Below are positions 27,424 to 36,738 of a DNA stretch of 64,000 nt, in pieces. Position numbers and translations under genes: made by a program. Location of the stretch: contig CAYVTI010000007.1 of assembly GCA_964454545.1 (NCBI GenBank), positions 1 to 64,000 of the forward strand. The letters run 5' to 3'. Numbering within the stretch: position 1 is the first letter of the stretch; each line of letters opens with the position of its first letter. The stretch is from JABCZZ01 sp964454545. GTDB lineage: Bacteria; Pseudomonadota; Alphaproteobacteria; Rickettsiales; JABCZZ01. The notes beneath the pieces are model-generated. The model saw nothing but the letters and a program-made list of their open reading frames with translations. It did no database searches and was not told the DNA's origin.

Positions 27424-28596
27424 ATGAATATCCACGAGTACCAAGCAAAAGCCATCTTAGCCCAGTATAATGTCCCGGTGCCCAGAGGCGGGGTTGCCTA
27501 TACGCCTGCGGAAGCGGAGAACGTGGCTCAGAAACTGGGCGGCAGCCTGTGGGTGGTGAAAGCCCAGATTCATGCTGGCGGCCGTGGAAAGGCGGGAGGC
27601 GTAAAGCTTGCAAGGACTATCGGCGAAGTGTCCGAATATGCCGCGAAAATGATCGGCATGACGCTCATTACCCACCAGACCGGCAAGGAAGGCAAGGAAG
27701 TCAAGCGCGTCTATATCGAAGAAGGCAGCAATATCGCTGAAGAATTGTATCTTTCCATGATTGTTGACCGTGCCACGTCGCGCATTACCTGCATGGCATC
27801 TTCTGAAGGCGGCATGGATATCGAGGAAGTCGCGGCAAAACATCCGGAGAAGATTTTTATGGTGGGGATCGATCCCGCCTGCGGCATCCAGCTTTTCCAT
27901 ATTCGTAAACTCGCGTTTGATCTCGGCATCAAGAAGGAACTGCATACGAAATTCGGCGAGTTCGTGACTAATCTCTACCACGCATTCACTGAAAAGGACG
28001 TAAGCCAGCTTGAGATCAACCCGCTGGTTATCACCAGGGAAAACAACGTCATCGCGCTTGACGCCAAATTCAACTTCGATGAAAACGCGCTCTACCGTCA
28101 CCAGGACGTGATTGAACTGCGCGACGAAGACGAAGAGGATCCGTTCGAGCGCCGCGCCGCAAAGTTCGGCCTTACCTATGTGAAGATGGACGGTAATATC
28201 GGCTGCAGGGTCAACGGCGCCGGGCTCGCGATGGCTACGATGGACATCATCAAATATTACGGCGGCTCGCCGGCAAACTTCCTTGATGTAGGCGGCGGCG
28301 CCAACAAGGAGAAAGTGACCGAAGCGTTTAAGATCATCCTTTCCGATTCGAGCGTTGAAGGCATACTCGTCAATATCTTCGGCGGTATCATGCGCTGCGA
28401 CATCATCGCCGAAGGCGTGATTGCGGCCGCGCGCGAAGTAAGCCTTGATGTGCCGCTCGTCGTGCGCCTTGAAGGTACGAATGTTGAGCTTGGCAAAAAA
28501 ATGTTGGCAACATCTGGTCTTCCCATACTGCCCGCTGATAATCTTGCAGACGCCGCGCAGCGTATCGTGGAAGCAGTCAGAAAAGCAGCAGCGTAA
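27424..28596 (+). CDS. sucC: Succinyl-CoA synthetase, beta subunit
   Basis: 390 aa from ATG 27424 (MNIHEYQAKAIL), with TAGGAG upstream; an upstream in-frame start would translate the repeat. ATP-grasp domain (VVKAQIHAGGRGKAGGVKLA), then the CoA-ligase domain with GNIGCRVNGAGLAMATMD, GGSPANFLDVGGGA and NIFGGIMRCDIIAEG. Forms succinate and ATP/GTP from succinyl-CoA with SucD, whose gene follows after 22 bp. Confidence 0.97.
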   Translation: MNIHEYQAKAILAQYNVPVPRGGVAYTPAEAENVAQKLGGSLWVVKAQIHAGGRGKAGGVKLARTIGEVSEYAAKMIGMTLITHQTGKEGKEVKRVYIEEGSNIAEELYLSMIVDRATSRITCMASSEGGMDIEEVAAKHPEKIFMVGIDPACGIQLFHIRKLAFDLGIKKELHTKFGEFVTNLYHAFTEKDVSQLEINPLVITRENNVIALDAKFNFDENALYRHQDVIELRDEDEEDPFERRAAKFGLTYVKMDGNIGCRVNGAGLAMATMDIIKYYGGSPANFLDVGGGANKEKVTEAFKIILSDSSVEGILVNIFGGIMRCDIIAEGVIAAAREVSLDVPLVVRLEGTNVELGKKMLATSGLPILPADNLADAAQRIVEAVRKAAA

Positions 28597-28618
28597 AACA
28601 TAAGATATAGGAAATATC

Positions 28619-29500
28619 ATGTCCATACTCGTAAACAAAAACACCAAAGTCATCTGCCAGGGCTTTACCGGCAGGGAAGGCACTTATCACTCCGAGCAGG
28701 CGCTGGCCTACGGCACCAAGATGGTGGGGGGCGTGACGCCGGGAAAGGGAGGCACCAAGCATCTGAACCTCCCGGTGTTCGACACGGTGGAGGAAGCAGT
28801 GGCCGTCACAGGAGCGGATGCGTCGGTGATTTACGTTCCGCCGCCTTACGCTGCGGACGCTATTCTGGAAGCGATAGATGCGCAGATTCCGTTGGTGGTC
28901 TGTATCACCGAAGGCATTCCGGTGCTTGACATGGTAAAGGTAAAACGCGCATTGTGCGGGGGACGGACAAGGCTTGTCGGTCCGAATTGCCCGGGCGTCA
29001 TCACTCCTGGCGAATGCAAGATCGGCATCATGCCGGGGCATATCCATAAGAAAGGCCGCATAGGGATTGTGTCGCGCTCCGGCACGCTGACCTATGAAGC
29101 GGTTGCGCAGACGACGGCCGAAGGCCTGGGGCAGTCATCCTGCGTCGGCATCGGAGGCGATCCGGTGAATGGCACCAATTTCGTCGATGTGCTGGATATG
29201 TTCCTCTCCGACAAGGAAACGGACGCGATCATCATGATTGGCGAAATCGGTGGCACGGCGGAAGAGGAAGCGGCCGAATTCATCAGGAAGAGCAAGGTGA
29301 GAAAGCCGGTGGTCGGGTTTATCGCAGGACGCACGGCCCCTCCGGGACGGCGCATGGGCCATGCCGGGGCGATTATTTCCGGCGGCAAGGGCGGCGCGGA
29401 GTCCAAGATCGAGGCGTTCAGGTCGGCAGGCATCAAAGTATCCGATTCCCCGGCTGCGCTTGGCAAAACGATGATAGATCTGCTTAAGAAAGCGGCGTAA
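28619..29500 (+). CDS. sucD: Succinyl-CoA synthetase, alpha subunit
   Basis: 293 aa. N-terminal CoA-binding Rossmann fold (VICQGFTGREGTYHSEQAL), IYVPPPYAADAI, and the phosphohistidine loop RRMGHAGAIISGGKGGA with His 248. Full length. Last gene of the mdh-sucCD set; the flavodoxin-like gene follows after 61 bp. Confidence 0.97.
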   Translation: MSILVNKNTKVICQGFTGREGTYHSEQALAYGTKMVGGVTPGKGGTKHLNLPVFDTVEEAVAVTGADASVIYVPPPYAADAILEAIDAQIPLVVCITEGIPVLDMVKVKRALCGGRTRLVGPNCPGVITPGECKIGIMPGHIHKKGRIGIVSRSGTLTYEAVAQTTAEGLGQSSCVGIGGDPVNGTNFVDVLDMFLSDKETDAIIMIGEIGGTAEEEAAEFIRKSKVRKPVVGFIAGRTAPPGRRMGHAGAIISGGKGGAESKIEAFRSAGIKVSDSPAALGKTMIDLLKKAA

Positions 29501-29561
29501 GCCTTTTCGTATCGCTTCTTAATCTTTGACGTTATGTATTCGTACCTGAAGGAGGAATCCA

Positions 29562-30140
29562 ATGGCGACAGTAACGGTTATCTATTTCAGCGGCTATGGC
29601 CATACAAAGAAACAGGCGGAAGCGGTGCATAGAGGCGTTTCCGGCGTACAGGGCGTCAAGGCGGAACTGATTGCCATAGACAAGGACGGCAACATTGCGG
29701 ACAGCGTCTGGGGCACGCTTGAGAAATCCGATGCCATTATCTTCGGAAGCCCTACCTATATGGGCGGGCCGGCATGGCAGTTCAAGAAATTCGCCGATGC
29801 CTCCTCCAAGCCGTGGCATGAGCAGAAATGGAAGGACAAGGTGGCCGCAGGCTTTACCAACTCCGCCAGCATGAACGGCGATAAGTTCAATACGCTGGTC
29901 TATATGTTTACGCTCGCCATGCAGCATAGCATGGTCTGGATAGGCACGGGCATGCTTCCTTCCAGCAGCAAATCCTCCCTGCGCAATGATGTGAACTGGC
30001 TTGGGGGATTTAGCGGGGCGCTTGCGCAGTCGCCAGCGGACAGCTCCCCGGAAGAAGGGCCGTTGCCAGGCGATCTGCAGACCGCAAGCATTTTCGGCAA
30101 GCGCGTGGCGGAATATGCGAAGAAAGTCAGCGGCGCGTAA
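29562..30140 (+). CDS. Flavodoxin-like NAD(P)H:quinone oxidoreductase (WrbA-like)
   Basis: 192 aa with GGAGG before the start. FMN-binding pattern IYFSGYGHTKKQAEAV, the SPTYMGGPAWQFKKF loop, and WKDKVAAGFTNSASMNG, as in the flavodoxin/WrbA family that reduces quinones by two electrons. Which exact enzyme it is remains open. Confidence 0.82.
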   Translation: MATVTVIYFSGYGHTKKQAEAVHRGVSGVQGVKAELIAIDKDGNIADSVWGTLEKSDAIIFGSPTYMGGPAWQFKKFADASSKPWHEQKWKDKVAAGFTNSASMNGDKFNTLVYMFTLAMQHSMVWIGTGMLPSSSKSSLRNDVNWLGGFSGALAQSPADSSPEEGPLPGDLQTASIFGKRVAEYAKKVSGA

Positions 30141-30213
30141 CCTATCCATAAGATTGACCGTACCTTATTATATTGCTAACTTCCCTGCTGAAGCCGGAAT
30201 GTAACCGGTTTCG

Positions 30214-30398
30214 ATCAGGGATTAGTACCCCTTGATACCGGCCAGCATCAGCCGAAATGATGCCTCCCTTGCCTACGAGGCTGGGGAGCGCTGCCGTATG
30301 TACAGGGCTTTAGCCTAAAGGGCAGCGCATCGTGTATCACGATTGTACTAATCCCCAGTCGCCAGCAATCATGCTGGCGACTAACATGAAAGGGGATT
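30214..30398 (+). promoter_or_regulatory. Candidate riboswitch-like structured leader
   Basis: A closing helix of 11 perfect pairs (218-228/345-355) encloses four hairpins: GCATCA/TGATGC (245-250/258-263), CTCCC-GCCT/AGGC-GGGAG (264-274/278-288), CGCTGCC/GGCAGCG (289-295/321-327) and ATCGTG/CACGAT (329-334/338-343). A perfect 10-bp hairpin follows (357-366/373-382). AATCCCC (350-356), part of the closing helix, is also complementary to GGGGATT (392-398), the Shine-Dalgarno region of the next gene. The 5' strand can also fold locally (ATCAGGG/CCC..TGAT, 214-236). These exclusive pairings look like a translational switch. It matches no riboswitch class I know. It could alternatively be a mobile palindrome. 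Confidence 0.55.
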
Positions 30399-30401
30399 GG
30401 A

Positions 30402-30629
30402 ATGCCATCTAACCGGTTCGACAGAAGATATCCGACAGCGATACTCGATTTGGAAAAAGCGCTGCATCTTATCCAGATTTCAAGAAACGTCATAGAGCGT
30501 TACAAGGGCGATCCGGTGTACAGGCCGGAGCCGGAGGATTTCTCCGTCCTTACCGACATCATCATGGATGCCCATGACGTGGCGTCCCTGGCGGCAGAGC
30601 TGGAAACGATCCTGCGCGGGCGCAGGTAA
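30402..30629 (+). CDS. Small helical protein under the structured leader
   Basis: 75 aa with AGGGG at 391-395, six bases before the ATG. Hydrophilic and helical (LEKALHLIQISRNVIERYKG, DVASLAAELETILRGRR), no signal peptide or membrane segment, no family recognised. The pseudokinase gene lies 89 bp downstream on the same strand, so the structured leader may govern both. Confidence 0.6.
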   Translation: MPSNRFDRRYPTAILDLEKALHLIQISRNVIERYKGDPVYRPEPEDFSVLTDIIMDAHDVASLAAELETILRGRR

Positions 30630-30718
30630 TACAGCCATTGCCTGTGAAGATTCCTCTTTATCTCCGGCGCGCCAGAAAGTAATCTTGCAGGAGATGTTCT
30701 TGAAAGCAGGCTGCGCGC

Positions 30719-32794
30719 ATGACTGAACCCGGGGAAGATTTCGCTGCACAGGAAGATATTGCCGCGCTTCTTAGGCAATATACTCCGCGCGAGGCCGCCG
30801 CCCGCGAGCGCGATATGCTGTCCGGGCGTTACCGCATCATGACCAATCAGCCGCTGCCGCAATTCAATTCGTCCTTTGCGGCGGCCTATAACGTTACTGA
30901 CACGCAGAACGCAGGCGCGGCGCTTTACGCGCTGGTCTATGACAGCCGCGTCCCGATCCGGCAGAAGAATATGGACGTGCTGAAGGAATACCATAATCCG
31001 CATATGGTATCGCTGCTCGATCACGGCGTGGCGGACATCGGCATTGTATCGGAAGCGCGCCATGTGGTGATACTGGAGAAACCTTCAGGGAAAACCATTG
31101 CGCAGCTGCTCGCGGAAGGAAGAAAGCCGCTGCCGGAATCGATGTTAATCGGCAACGTGCTGCGGCCGCTTATCGATATACTCAGAGTGTTCCAGAGATC
31201 GGGTATCAGCCATAACCGCATCAATCTGGATAACGTGTTCTGGGATAACGATCGCATTTTGCTGGGCGAATGCGTGTCGGAGCCTTCCGGCTATTCCCAG
31301 GATCACATTTTCGAGCCGATCGAGCGCATACAGGTGTCCCCCTTCGCCAAATCGGATTATTCCATAAGCTCCGACTGCTACGCCCTGGCCGTCCTTACGC
31401 TTCACCTGGCGCTGGGATTCAGGCCGGTGGCCAGCATGGACAAGGATGACCTGATTACCAGTCTTGCCACGAAAGGGTCTTATAATACTTTCGTCATACA
31501 ATGGGATTTTTCCGAAACCATGCAGGATTTCTTCCGTGGCCTGCTGAACGATATCCGGCGCGAGCGCTGGGATCCGGAAAGCATCTATAACTGGCTTTCC
31601 GGCAGGCGCTTTAACCTCATTACGCCGTCGCTGCCGAATGAAGCCTCCCGCGGGTTCGACTTCATGAAGACGATATATTACAACCGCAAGGCGCTGGCCA
31701 ACGCCATGTTCCAGCGCTGGCAGGACGCTTACGCGCTGCTTGCGGACAGCAAGGTGGGCCGCTGGGTAGAAACCAGCGTCCATAAGGCGGAGCTGGGGGA
31801 AATGATTATCCGCATAGCGGCGAGCAGCAGCAGCGACAATGTGCGCTACGAACGCCAGAACAGCGAGCTGCTGGCGCGCACCATCATTCTGCTCGATCCT
31901 ATCGGTCCCTTACGTTTCAAGCATATCGCCGTCATGATTGACGCCATGGGACATATGATCACCCAGGCGTTCCTTTCCGGCGCGCAGGAGGATATGCAGG
32001 TACTGGTGCAGATGCTGGAGGGCGATCTGCCGATGTTCTGGGCGGAACACAATGCCGGCAGCGCGGATTACACCAATGTCATCTGGAAGCTGCAGCGCGT
32101 GCGCAATTATATCCGTATCCCGACGCCGGGTTTCGGCTTCGAGCGGGGCATCTATGAATTGCATCCGACGCTGCCGTGCCAGAGCAGGCTGGTGAAGCGC
32201 TACAATGTCACCACGCTAAACGAGCTGCTTGCCGTCCTTGACATGATAGCGCCCGCACAGGCCGCACAGGAAACTTTCATGGACAAACATATTGCCGGAT
32301 TCATCGCCGCAAAAATAGATCTGGCGAAAGAGATCACCATCAACGAACTCGACGTCCTTCCGAAACTGTCTTCACATCCCGGGCTTGTGGGGTTGAAACT
32401 GCTGCTTCGCGCGCAGGGCAAGATCGAGAAATTTTATTTCCCGGGACTGTCCTGCTGGGTGGCGATGAAACTGCTGTCGCTTCTTGGCTATATCCACAGG
32501 CGCGATGCCCGCAAGACCCTGCAGAAGGAATTGATCGACGCGGCAGGCACCGGGATGCTGAAAAACATAGGCGGGCTTCTGTTCAACCCGGAAGTGTTCG
32601 TAAATGATTATAATGCATTTAACAACGCTATGGCCATGTATAAGCAGCGCAAGAGGCAGATAGCCGAACTGAAGAACAGTACGATGATCATGCGCCACTC
32701 GCGGGTCGCCGGACGCGGCATGGCCCAAATCGTGTCCTACGGCATATGCCTCATGACCGTGTATTACACGCTGAAAGTGTATATGCATTTCTAG
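30719..32794 (+). CDS. Membrane-anchored pseudokinase
   Basis: 691 aa. Residues about 60-300 follow the eukaryote-like protein kinase fold: a hinge-like VVILEKPSGKTIAQLL, the catalytic-loop position SHNRINLDNV (165-173) where HRDxKxxN became HNRxNxxN, the DFG position replaced by GEC (183-185), and an intact helix-F motif ISSDCYALAVLTLHLALG. The glycine loop and VAIK lysine are not visible. It therefore lacks the catalytic Asp and metal Asp and should be a pseudokinase. The C-terminal 370 residues are helical and unrecognised, ending in one membrane helix (about 672-688), a tail-anchor topology that leaves the kinase-like part in the cytosol. Confidence 0.7.
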   Translation: MTEPGEDFAAQEDIAALLRQYTPREAAARERDMLSGRYRIMTNQPLPQFNSSFAAAYNVTDTQNAGAALYALVYDSRVPIRQKNMDVLKEYHNPHMVSLLDHGVADIGIVSEARHVVILEKPSGKTIAQLLAEGRKPLPESMLIGNVLRPLIDILRVFQRSGISHNRINLDNVFWDNDRILLGECVSEPSGYSQDHIFEPIERIQVSPFAKSDYSISSDCYALAVLTLHLALGFRPVASMDKDDLITSLATKGSYNTFVIQWDFSETMQDFFRGLLNDIRRERWDPESIYNWLSGRRFNLITPSLPNEASRGFDFMKTIYYNRKALANAMFQRWQDAYALLADSKVGRWVETSVHKAELGEMIIRIAASSSSDNVRYERQNSELLARTIILLDPIGPLRFKHIAVMIDAMGHMITQAFLSGAQEDMQVLVQMLEGDLPMFWAEHNAGSADYTNVIWKLQRVRNYIRIPTPGFGFERGIYELHPTLPCQSRLVKRYNVTTLNELLAVLDMIAPAQAAQETFMDKHIAGFIAAKIDLAKEITINELDVLPKLSSHPGLVGLKLLLRAQGKIEKFYFPGLSCWVAMKLLSLLGYIHRRDARKTLQKELIDAAGTGMLKNIGGLLFNPEVFVNDYNAFNNAMAMYKQRKRQIAELKNSTMIMRHSRVAGRGMAQIVSYGICLMTVYYTLKVYMHF

Positions 32795-32844
32795 GCCTGC
32801 ATCTTTGCCCTGATTGATAATCGCCGGGTTATGGCTGCAGAGGC

Positions 32845-33264
32845 CTACGCGTGGAAATGGATCAGGCTTTGAATTAATGCGCTTCCGGTCGGCGCGGAAG
32901 ACGAGGAAGAGGAGCCTGTATTCGGGCTGACATTGTTCTTCGCCTGCGTGATTGAAGCGGACGCGCTGGTCGCGTAAAGATTGGAAAGCAGGCCGGTGAG
33001 GGCATTATTGGTTGAAGGGCCGCCTAAAAGGCTCGCTACCGGATTAAAGCTTCCCGCGCTGTTGCTCTGGAGCAGGCTTAATATCTCCGGGGTGAAGCCG
33101 CTGGAATTGTTGCCCAAGAGCGCCGAAACGGCTGCGGCGGCATTGGAACTGGAGGTAGTATTGCCGGAAGAGGAAGGGGGTTGCGCTGGCGCAGGATTCT
33201 GAACCCCAAGCACATTGCCGAGGTAGGAATAATAGCCGGGATTTGAGGTTACGGAAGTGACCAT
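32845..33264 (-). CDS. Low-complexity Ser/Asn/Ala-rich protein
   Basis: 139 aa with AAGGAGA before the ATG. Composition is dominated by Ser, Asn, Ala, Gly and Thr, with runs such as SSSSSS and NAAAAAVS-like stretches and short leucine-bearing segments (ALTGLLSNLYA). No signal peptide of the standard kind. Unknown; composition recalls secreted or surface-associated linkers, but this is inference only. Confidence 0.5.
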   Translation of the reverse strand: MVTSVTSNPGYYSYLGNVLGVQNPAPAQPPSSSGNTTSSSNAAAAVSALLGNNSSGFTPEILSLLQSNSAGSFNPVASLLGGPSTNNALTGLLSNLYATSASASITQAKNNVSPNTGSSSSSSAPTGSALIQSLIHFHA

Positions 33265-33451
33265 ATGATCTTCTCCTTAATACATGTTTATAATTATACT
33301 GCAATCTTCTGTGAAAAGCAATAGCGCCATGATATGATAACTATCTGTTATATATATGTAATTGTTATGCTGGAAGGAGTGTTTTATTAATATTTTCTTA
33401 ATGTTTATTGGCTATTCTGTAGGATGGAATAAATATTAGCGGAATTACATA

Positions 33452-35275
33452 ATGACGTTCAGCCATACGCCATTCAAAGGAGAAAGAGTAGTTATACTTG
33501 TAACCGGCGGCAGCGGGTTTATAGGCAACGGATTCATTGAGAGGATGCTGGAAGAAAATCCACTTGTTGAGATTATCAATGTGGATCTAGTCACCGATGC
33601 TTCCGGTGGTGCGGAAGCCGTAAGGAAAAGAGATGAAAAATTAACGAAAAAATACGGGCGCAGGTATAAGCGCGTAGAAGCAGATATCAATGCCTTCGAT
33701 GATACTAAAACCGTAGGGGACATTGGCTCAGGTTTTACCGTGGGACATCTTCCTTATAATGGGAAAAAAGTGAAAGCCTCTGAATTCATGATGCTGCACC
33801 GTGTCGATCATGTTGTTCATCTGGCTGCTGAAACGCATGATCCTAAATCATGGAACCAGGAGCATCGGAAGATATTTCAACATTCTATTGCGGGAGGAAC
33901 AAAACGCCTATTGAACGGTATTAATGATTATATAGAGGACATGATACAAATATGTAAAGAAACACCTGAATATGAAGGAGAAATTGAAAGATGGAGCAAG
34001 ATGCCGGAAGAAGCCGGTGAGGAATTTAAAGAAGCGGAAAGAGAAAAAGAGACGAAGAGGTTGAAGCGCATAAAAAGGGAAGAAAAAGATAGGATAGATA
34101 GCCGGGAAAGGCTCAAACAGAAATATACAAGAAGATTACAGACCATGAGGGTTGTGATCGGATCGTCGGCTAAAATTTACGGCTCGCTTGAAGAAGGCGC
34201 TTCATCTTCCAAAGAAGAAGATTCTCCCATGCCTGCCAGTCCGTATGCGGAGTATAAAACGAAAGCGGAAAGAAAGGCCTTGCTGCACTACGAGTTAACT
34301 CGTTCTGAATATGCGGCTAATAGGGAAACTCACTCATATAGAGATGCGCCCATGGACGGATTTCCTGCGGTAATTCTGAGATTTGAGAATGTCGTCGGAC
34401 CTTTCCAGAACCCGGAAAAATTTGTGGCAGGAACCATCGACAGGGTTCTGGCGGGCACTGACCGGATAGTGGAAGGTGAGAAGCCTTTCATGGTATTTGG
34501 TGCGGATGTCAGCAAGAGTTATTCTTCTCTGGAAAACGCATGTGAGGCCATTCTGCTGGGATTAGAATGCGGCAAGCCCGGGGGGATATATAACATAGGC
34601 GCGAACTGTGAGCTTTCGAATCTGGAAGTAGCCCAGAGCATGGGGAGAGTCTTTGAGAAACTATCCACAGAGAAACTATCCACAGGCGATCCGCCTATTA
34701 TTCCCAAGCGATTGGATGGGAGAGCCTATACAGATCCAAGCCTGATCGACATACAGCCTGAACGTGAAGGCGACTACAGGCGAGAAAGCCTGAATATAGA
34801 GCTGGCGCAAAAACCGCCTGAAGAGGGAGGGCTTGGTTATAATCCGAAGAACCGTGGCAGGGAAGCCTTCGAGGAAGTATTGGAGTGGGTCATCGTGGAG
34901 GAATACCGGGCGAGGGTTGCGAATAAACGGCGTCTTACTGAGGCAGCAATAGTGGAGGCACGCGACGACTGGAGGGACACGAGAACTGCTGAAGAACTAA
35001 GAGAGGCTCAGCTTAGGATAGCGGTTCAAGAATTTAGGGAAGAAAGCAGGTTAGGCTTTAATGCCAGGGATCTTGCTGAGCGCACAAAGATTCAGCATGA
35101 CATGGAGAAGCATCTAAGGCTTGCGGAAGCTTTAAGCCCAACCCATGCTGATTTTGAAGCGGCCCTCCAGGCTGCGGAGGTTGCGTTCCAGATTTCTGGA
35201 GAAAAATCATCTGATCCTGTGCCTTCACATACAAAGGGAAGAAAAGTGCTTACTCCAAGAGGAGCAAGAAGATAG
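33452..35275 (+). CDS. Extended SDR (epimerase/dehydratase) with coiled-coil insertion
   Basis: 607 aa. The catalytic body is a NAD-dependent epimerase/dehydratase: VTGGSGFIGNGF (18-28), DHVVHLAAETHD (119-130), GSSAKIYGS (237-245), the YxxxK pair YAEYK (265-269), VVGPFQNPEKF, SYSSLENACEAILLGL and GGIYNIGANCELSN. RmlB relatives have about 320-350 residues. Here a charged helical insert of about 50 residues (roughly 183-231, EREKETKRLKRIKREEKDR) interrupts the fold, and about 125 helical residues extend the C terminus. A perfect 15-bp tandem duplication (34655-34684) repeats EKLST. Sugar substrate unknown; no polysaccharide genes nearby. Looks AT-richer than its neighbours. Confidence 0.75.
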   Translation: MTFSHTPFKGERVVILVTGGSGFIGNGFIERMLEENPLVEIINVDLVTDASGGAEAVRKRDEKLTKKYGRRYKRVEADINAFDDTKTVGDIGSGFTVGHLPYNGKKVKASEFMMLHRVDHVVHLAAETHDPKSWNQEHRKIFQHSIAGGTKRLLNGINDYIEDMIQICKETPEYEGEIERWSKMPEEAGEEFKEAEREKETKRLKRIKREEKDRIDSRERLKQKYTRRLQTMRVVIGSSAKIYGSLEEGASSSKEEDSPMPASPYAEYKTKAERKALLHYELTRSEYAANRETHSYRDAPMDGFPAVILRFENVVGPFQNPEKFVAGTIDRVLAGTDRIVEGEKPFMVFGADVSKSYSSLENACEAILLGLECGKPGGIYNIGANCELSNLEVAQSMGRVFEKLSTEKLSTGDPPIIPKRLDGRAYTDPSLIDIQPEREGDYRRESLNIELAQKPPEEGGLGYNPKNRGREAFEEVLEWVIVEEYRARVANKRRLTEAAIVEARDDWRDTRTAEELREAQLRIAVQEFREESRLGFNARDLAERTKIQHDMEKHLRLAEALSPTHADFEAALQAAEVAFQISGEKSSDPVPSHTKGRKVLTPRGARR

Positions 35276-35307
35276 CCAAAAAGGCAAAAACGCTCCATTA
35301 TAGCATA

Positions 35308-36738
35308 TCAATGATACGCCTTCACCGCCTGATAGGCGATAGCGCGGGCTTCTTTTTCAAACCCGGCGGATTTCAGGGATTTGACGACCGGAATTAACGC
35401 AAGATCGCTCATCTTGTCGGCGTCCACGTCATCGCAGATGAGCGCCGCGAGCAGGATGATTTCCGCCTTGCGTTCCGGCTGCGCGGCCTGGCCGAGTTTC
35501 TCCAGCCACAGGGCGGGCGGCACTTCGCCGTCAAAGCGGTTCCTGTGGGCAAAAAGCTTCTGCCACGTATTTTCGGGAACCTGGTATCCCAGCGCCTGCA
35601 TCAGCGTGAGCAGCTTCTGCAGGCGGCGGCCATCCTGTATCCCGACATCATCAAGATTAAGCCGCGCAATGACCTGGTTGTCGGAGTCACTGATCTGGCT
35701 GCCGGAAAGCGCTGAAACCAGCGTGGTGACATCGCCTGCCAGATCCCTTGCAAAAGGCTGCTCCGGCAGTTTGCCGCTTTCGGAATTTGGTATGATGCCG
35801 ATCTGCAGCGCACGCGCCGTCGCTTTCTCGCGCAGCTTCACGTCGGCAGCTGTATCCTGCGCAAGGTATTTGACGGCGATCGCGGGCAGGGTGTCAATCC
35901 TGTCCTTAAGCTTTTCCGTGTCCCCTGCCATCCTGATGAGCGCGAAATCAAACAGGGATATATTTTTAGGCAGTGATTTTATAGGGACATTCCTGTCATT
36001 GATGTGGCGCACGGCTTCTTGCAGGAAACTGTCGTCGGAATTGGTTTCATGCAACACGTCAAGCCCGACCTGCGCTTCCTCGCGCTTGCCATTATGCGCC
36101 TGGCAGGCGACATGGAGTTTTTGCCAGAACAGGGCGCTCCTGTCGTCCAGGGAACGCGCATCGGGCTGCGTTTCCTGGCAGGCTTTGTCATAATCCCCGC
36201 GCGCAAGCTCGAGCACGGTCTGCAGCTGCTGCAACTGCGGGTTTGCAACGGAACCCGGCACGGCCCCTATCATTTGAATTGCCTTTTCGTCCTGGCCGAT
36301 GTTGATGAGCGTGTCGATCCGCAAATCCAGCCAGCTGGTTTTTGAGGCGCCTGGAGGCGGATCGGCCTGCGTCATGAGCAGGGCGGCGAGGAGGTTCCTC
36401 ACCGTTTCGTTGGCGATGCCGGAATGGATCTGGGTGAGAAGGAATTCCGCGGATTCACGAGTGCTGTTGTTCCACACCGTGGGTGGCAGGCCGCCATTGC
36501 TTGGGTCAAGCGCGCCGAATCCCTCAATGGAAGGCTTACTGATGGGTTCTTCGCTGATGACGGGCGAAGGCGCTTCGGTATAACCGACATCCGGCTCCCG
36601 CTCCGTATCCATATTCTCAGGCGGGGCGTTCAGTTCCTGCGGCGGCCTCGGATCAGCCAGGGTTGCCGCCGATCCGAAGGCGAGCATGACGGAAACCGCC
36701 AGACTACTCAACAACAGGCTACTTAAAGATGGTTTCAT
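35308..36738 (-). CDS. Exported helical-repeat protein upstream of aroK
   Basis: 476 aa with a signal peptide (about residues 1-28, ending TLADP), a Pro/Glu-rich linker (30-75), then a long helical solenoid-like region resembling TPR-type repeats (NPQLQQLQTVLELARGDYDK, WQKLHVACQAHNGKREEAQ). No exact family recognised. A 43-codon ORF overlaps its start, and aroK is divergent upstream. Confidence 0.7.
   Translation of the reverse strand: MKPSLSSLLLSSLAVSVMLAFGSAATLADPRPPQELNAPPENMDTEREPDVGYTEAPSPVISEEPISKPSIEGFGALDPSNGGLPPTVWNNSTRESAEFLLTQIHSGIANETVRNLLAALLMTQADPPPGASKTSWLDLRIDTLINIGQDEKAIQMIGAVPGSVANPQLQQLQTVLELARGDYDKACQETQPDARSLDDRSALFWQKLHVACQAHNGKREEAQVGLDVLHETNSDDSFLQEAVRHINDRNVPIKSLPKNISLFDFALIRMAGDTEKLKDRIDTLPAIAVKYLAQDTAADVKLREKATARALQIGIIPNSESGKLPEQPFARDLAGDVTTLVSALSGSQISDSDNQVIARLNLDDVGIQDGRRLQKLLTLMQALGYQVPENTWQKLFAHRNRFDGEVPPALWLEKLGQAAQPERKAEIILLAALICDDVDADKMSDLALIPVVKSLKSAGFEKEARAIAYQAVKAYH

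Noticed and set aside
30214..30398. 6S RNA, SRP RNA or tmRNA in this structured region
   Set aside because: No SRP tetraloop region, no tRNA-like domain, and a multi-hairpin junction rather than the long bulged rod of 6S RNA.
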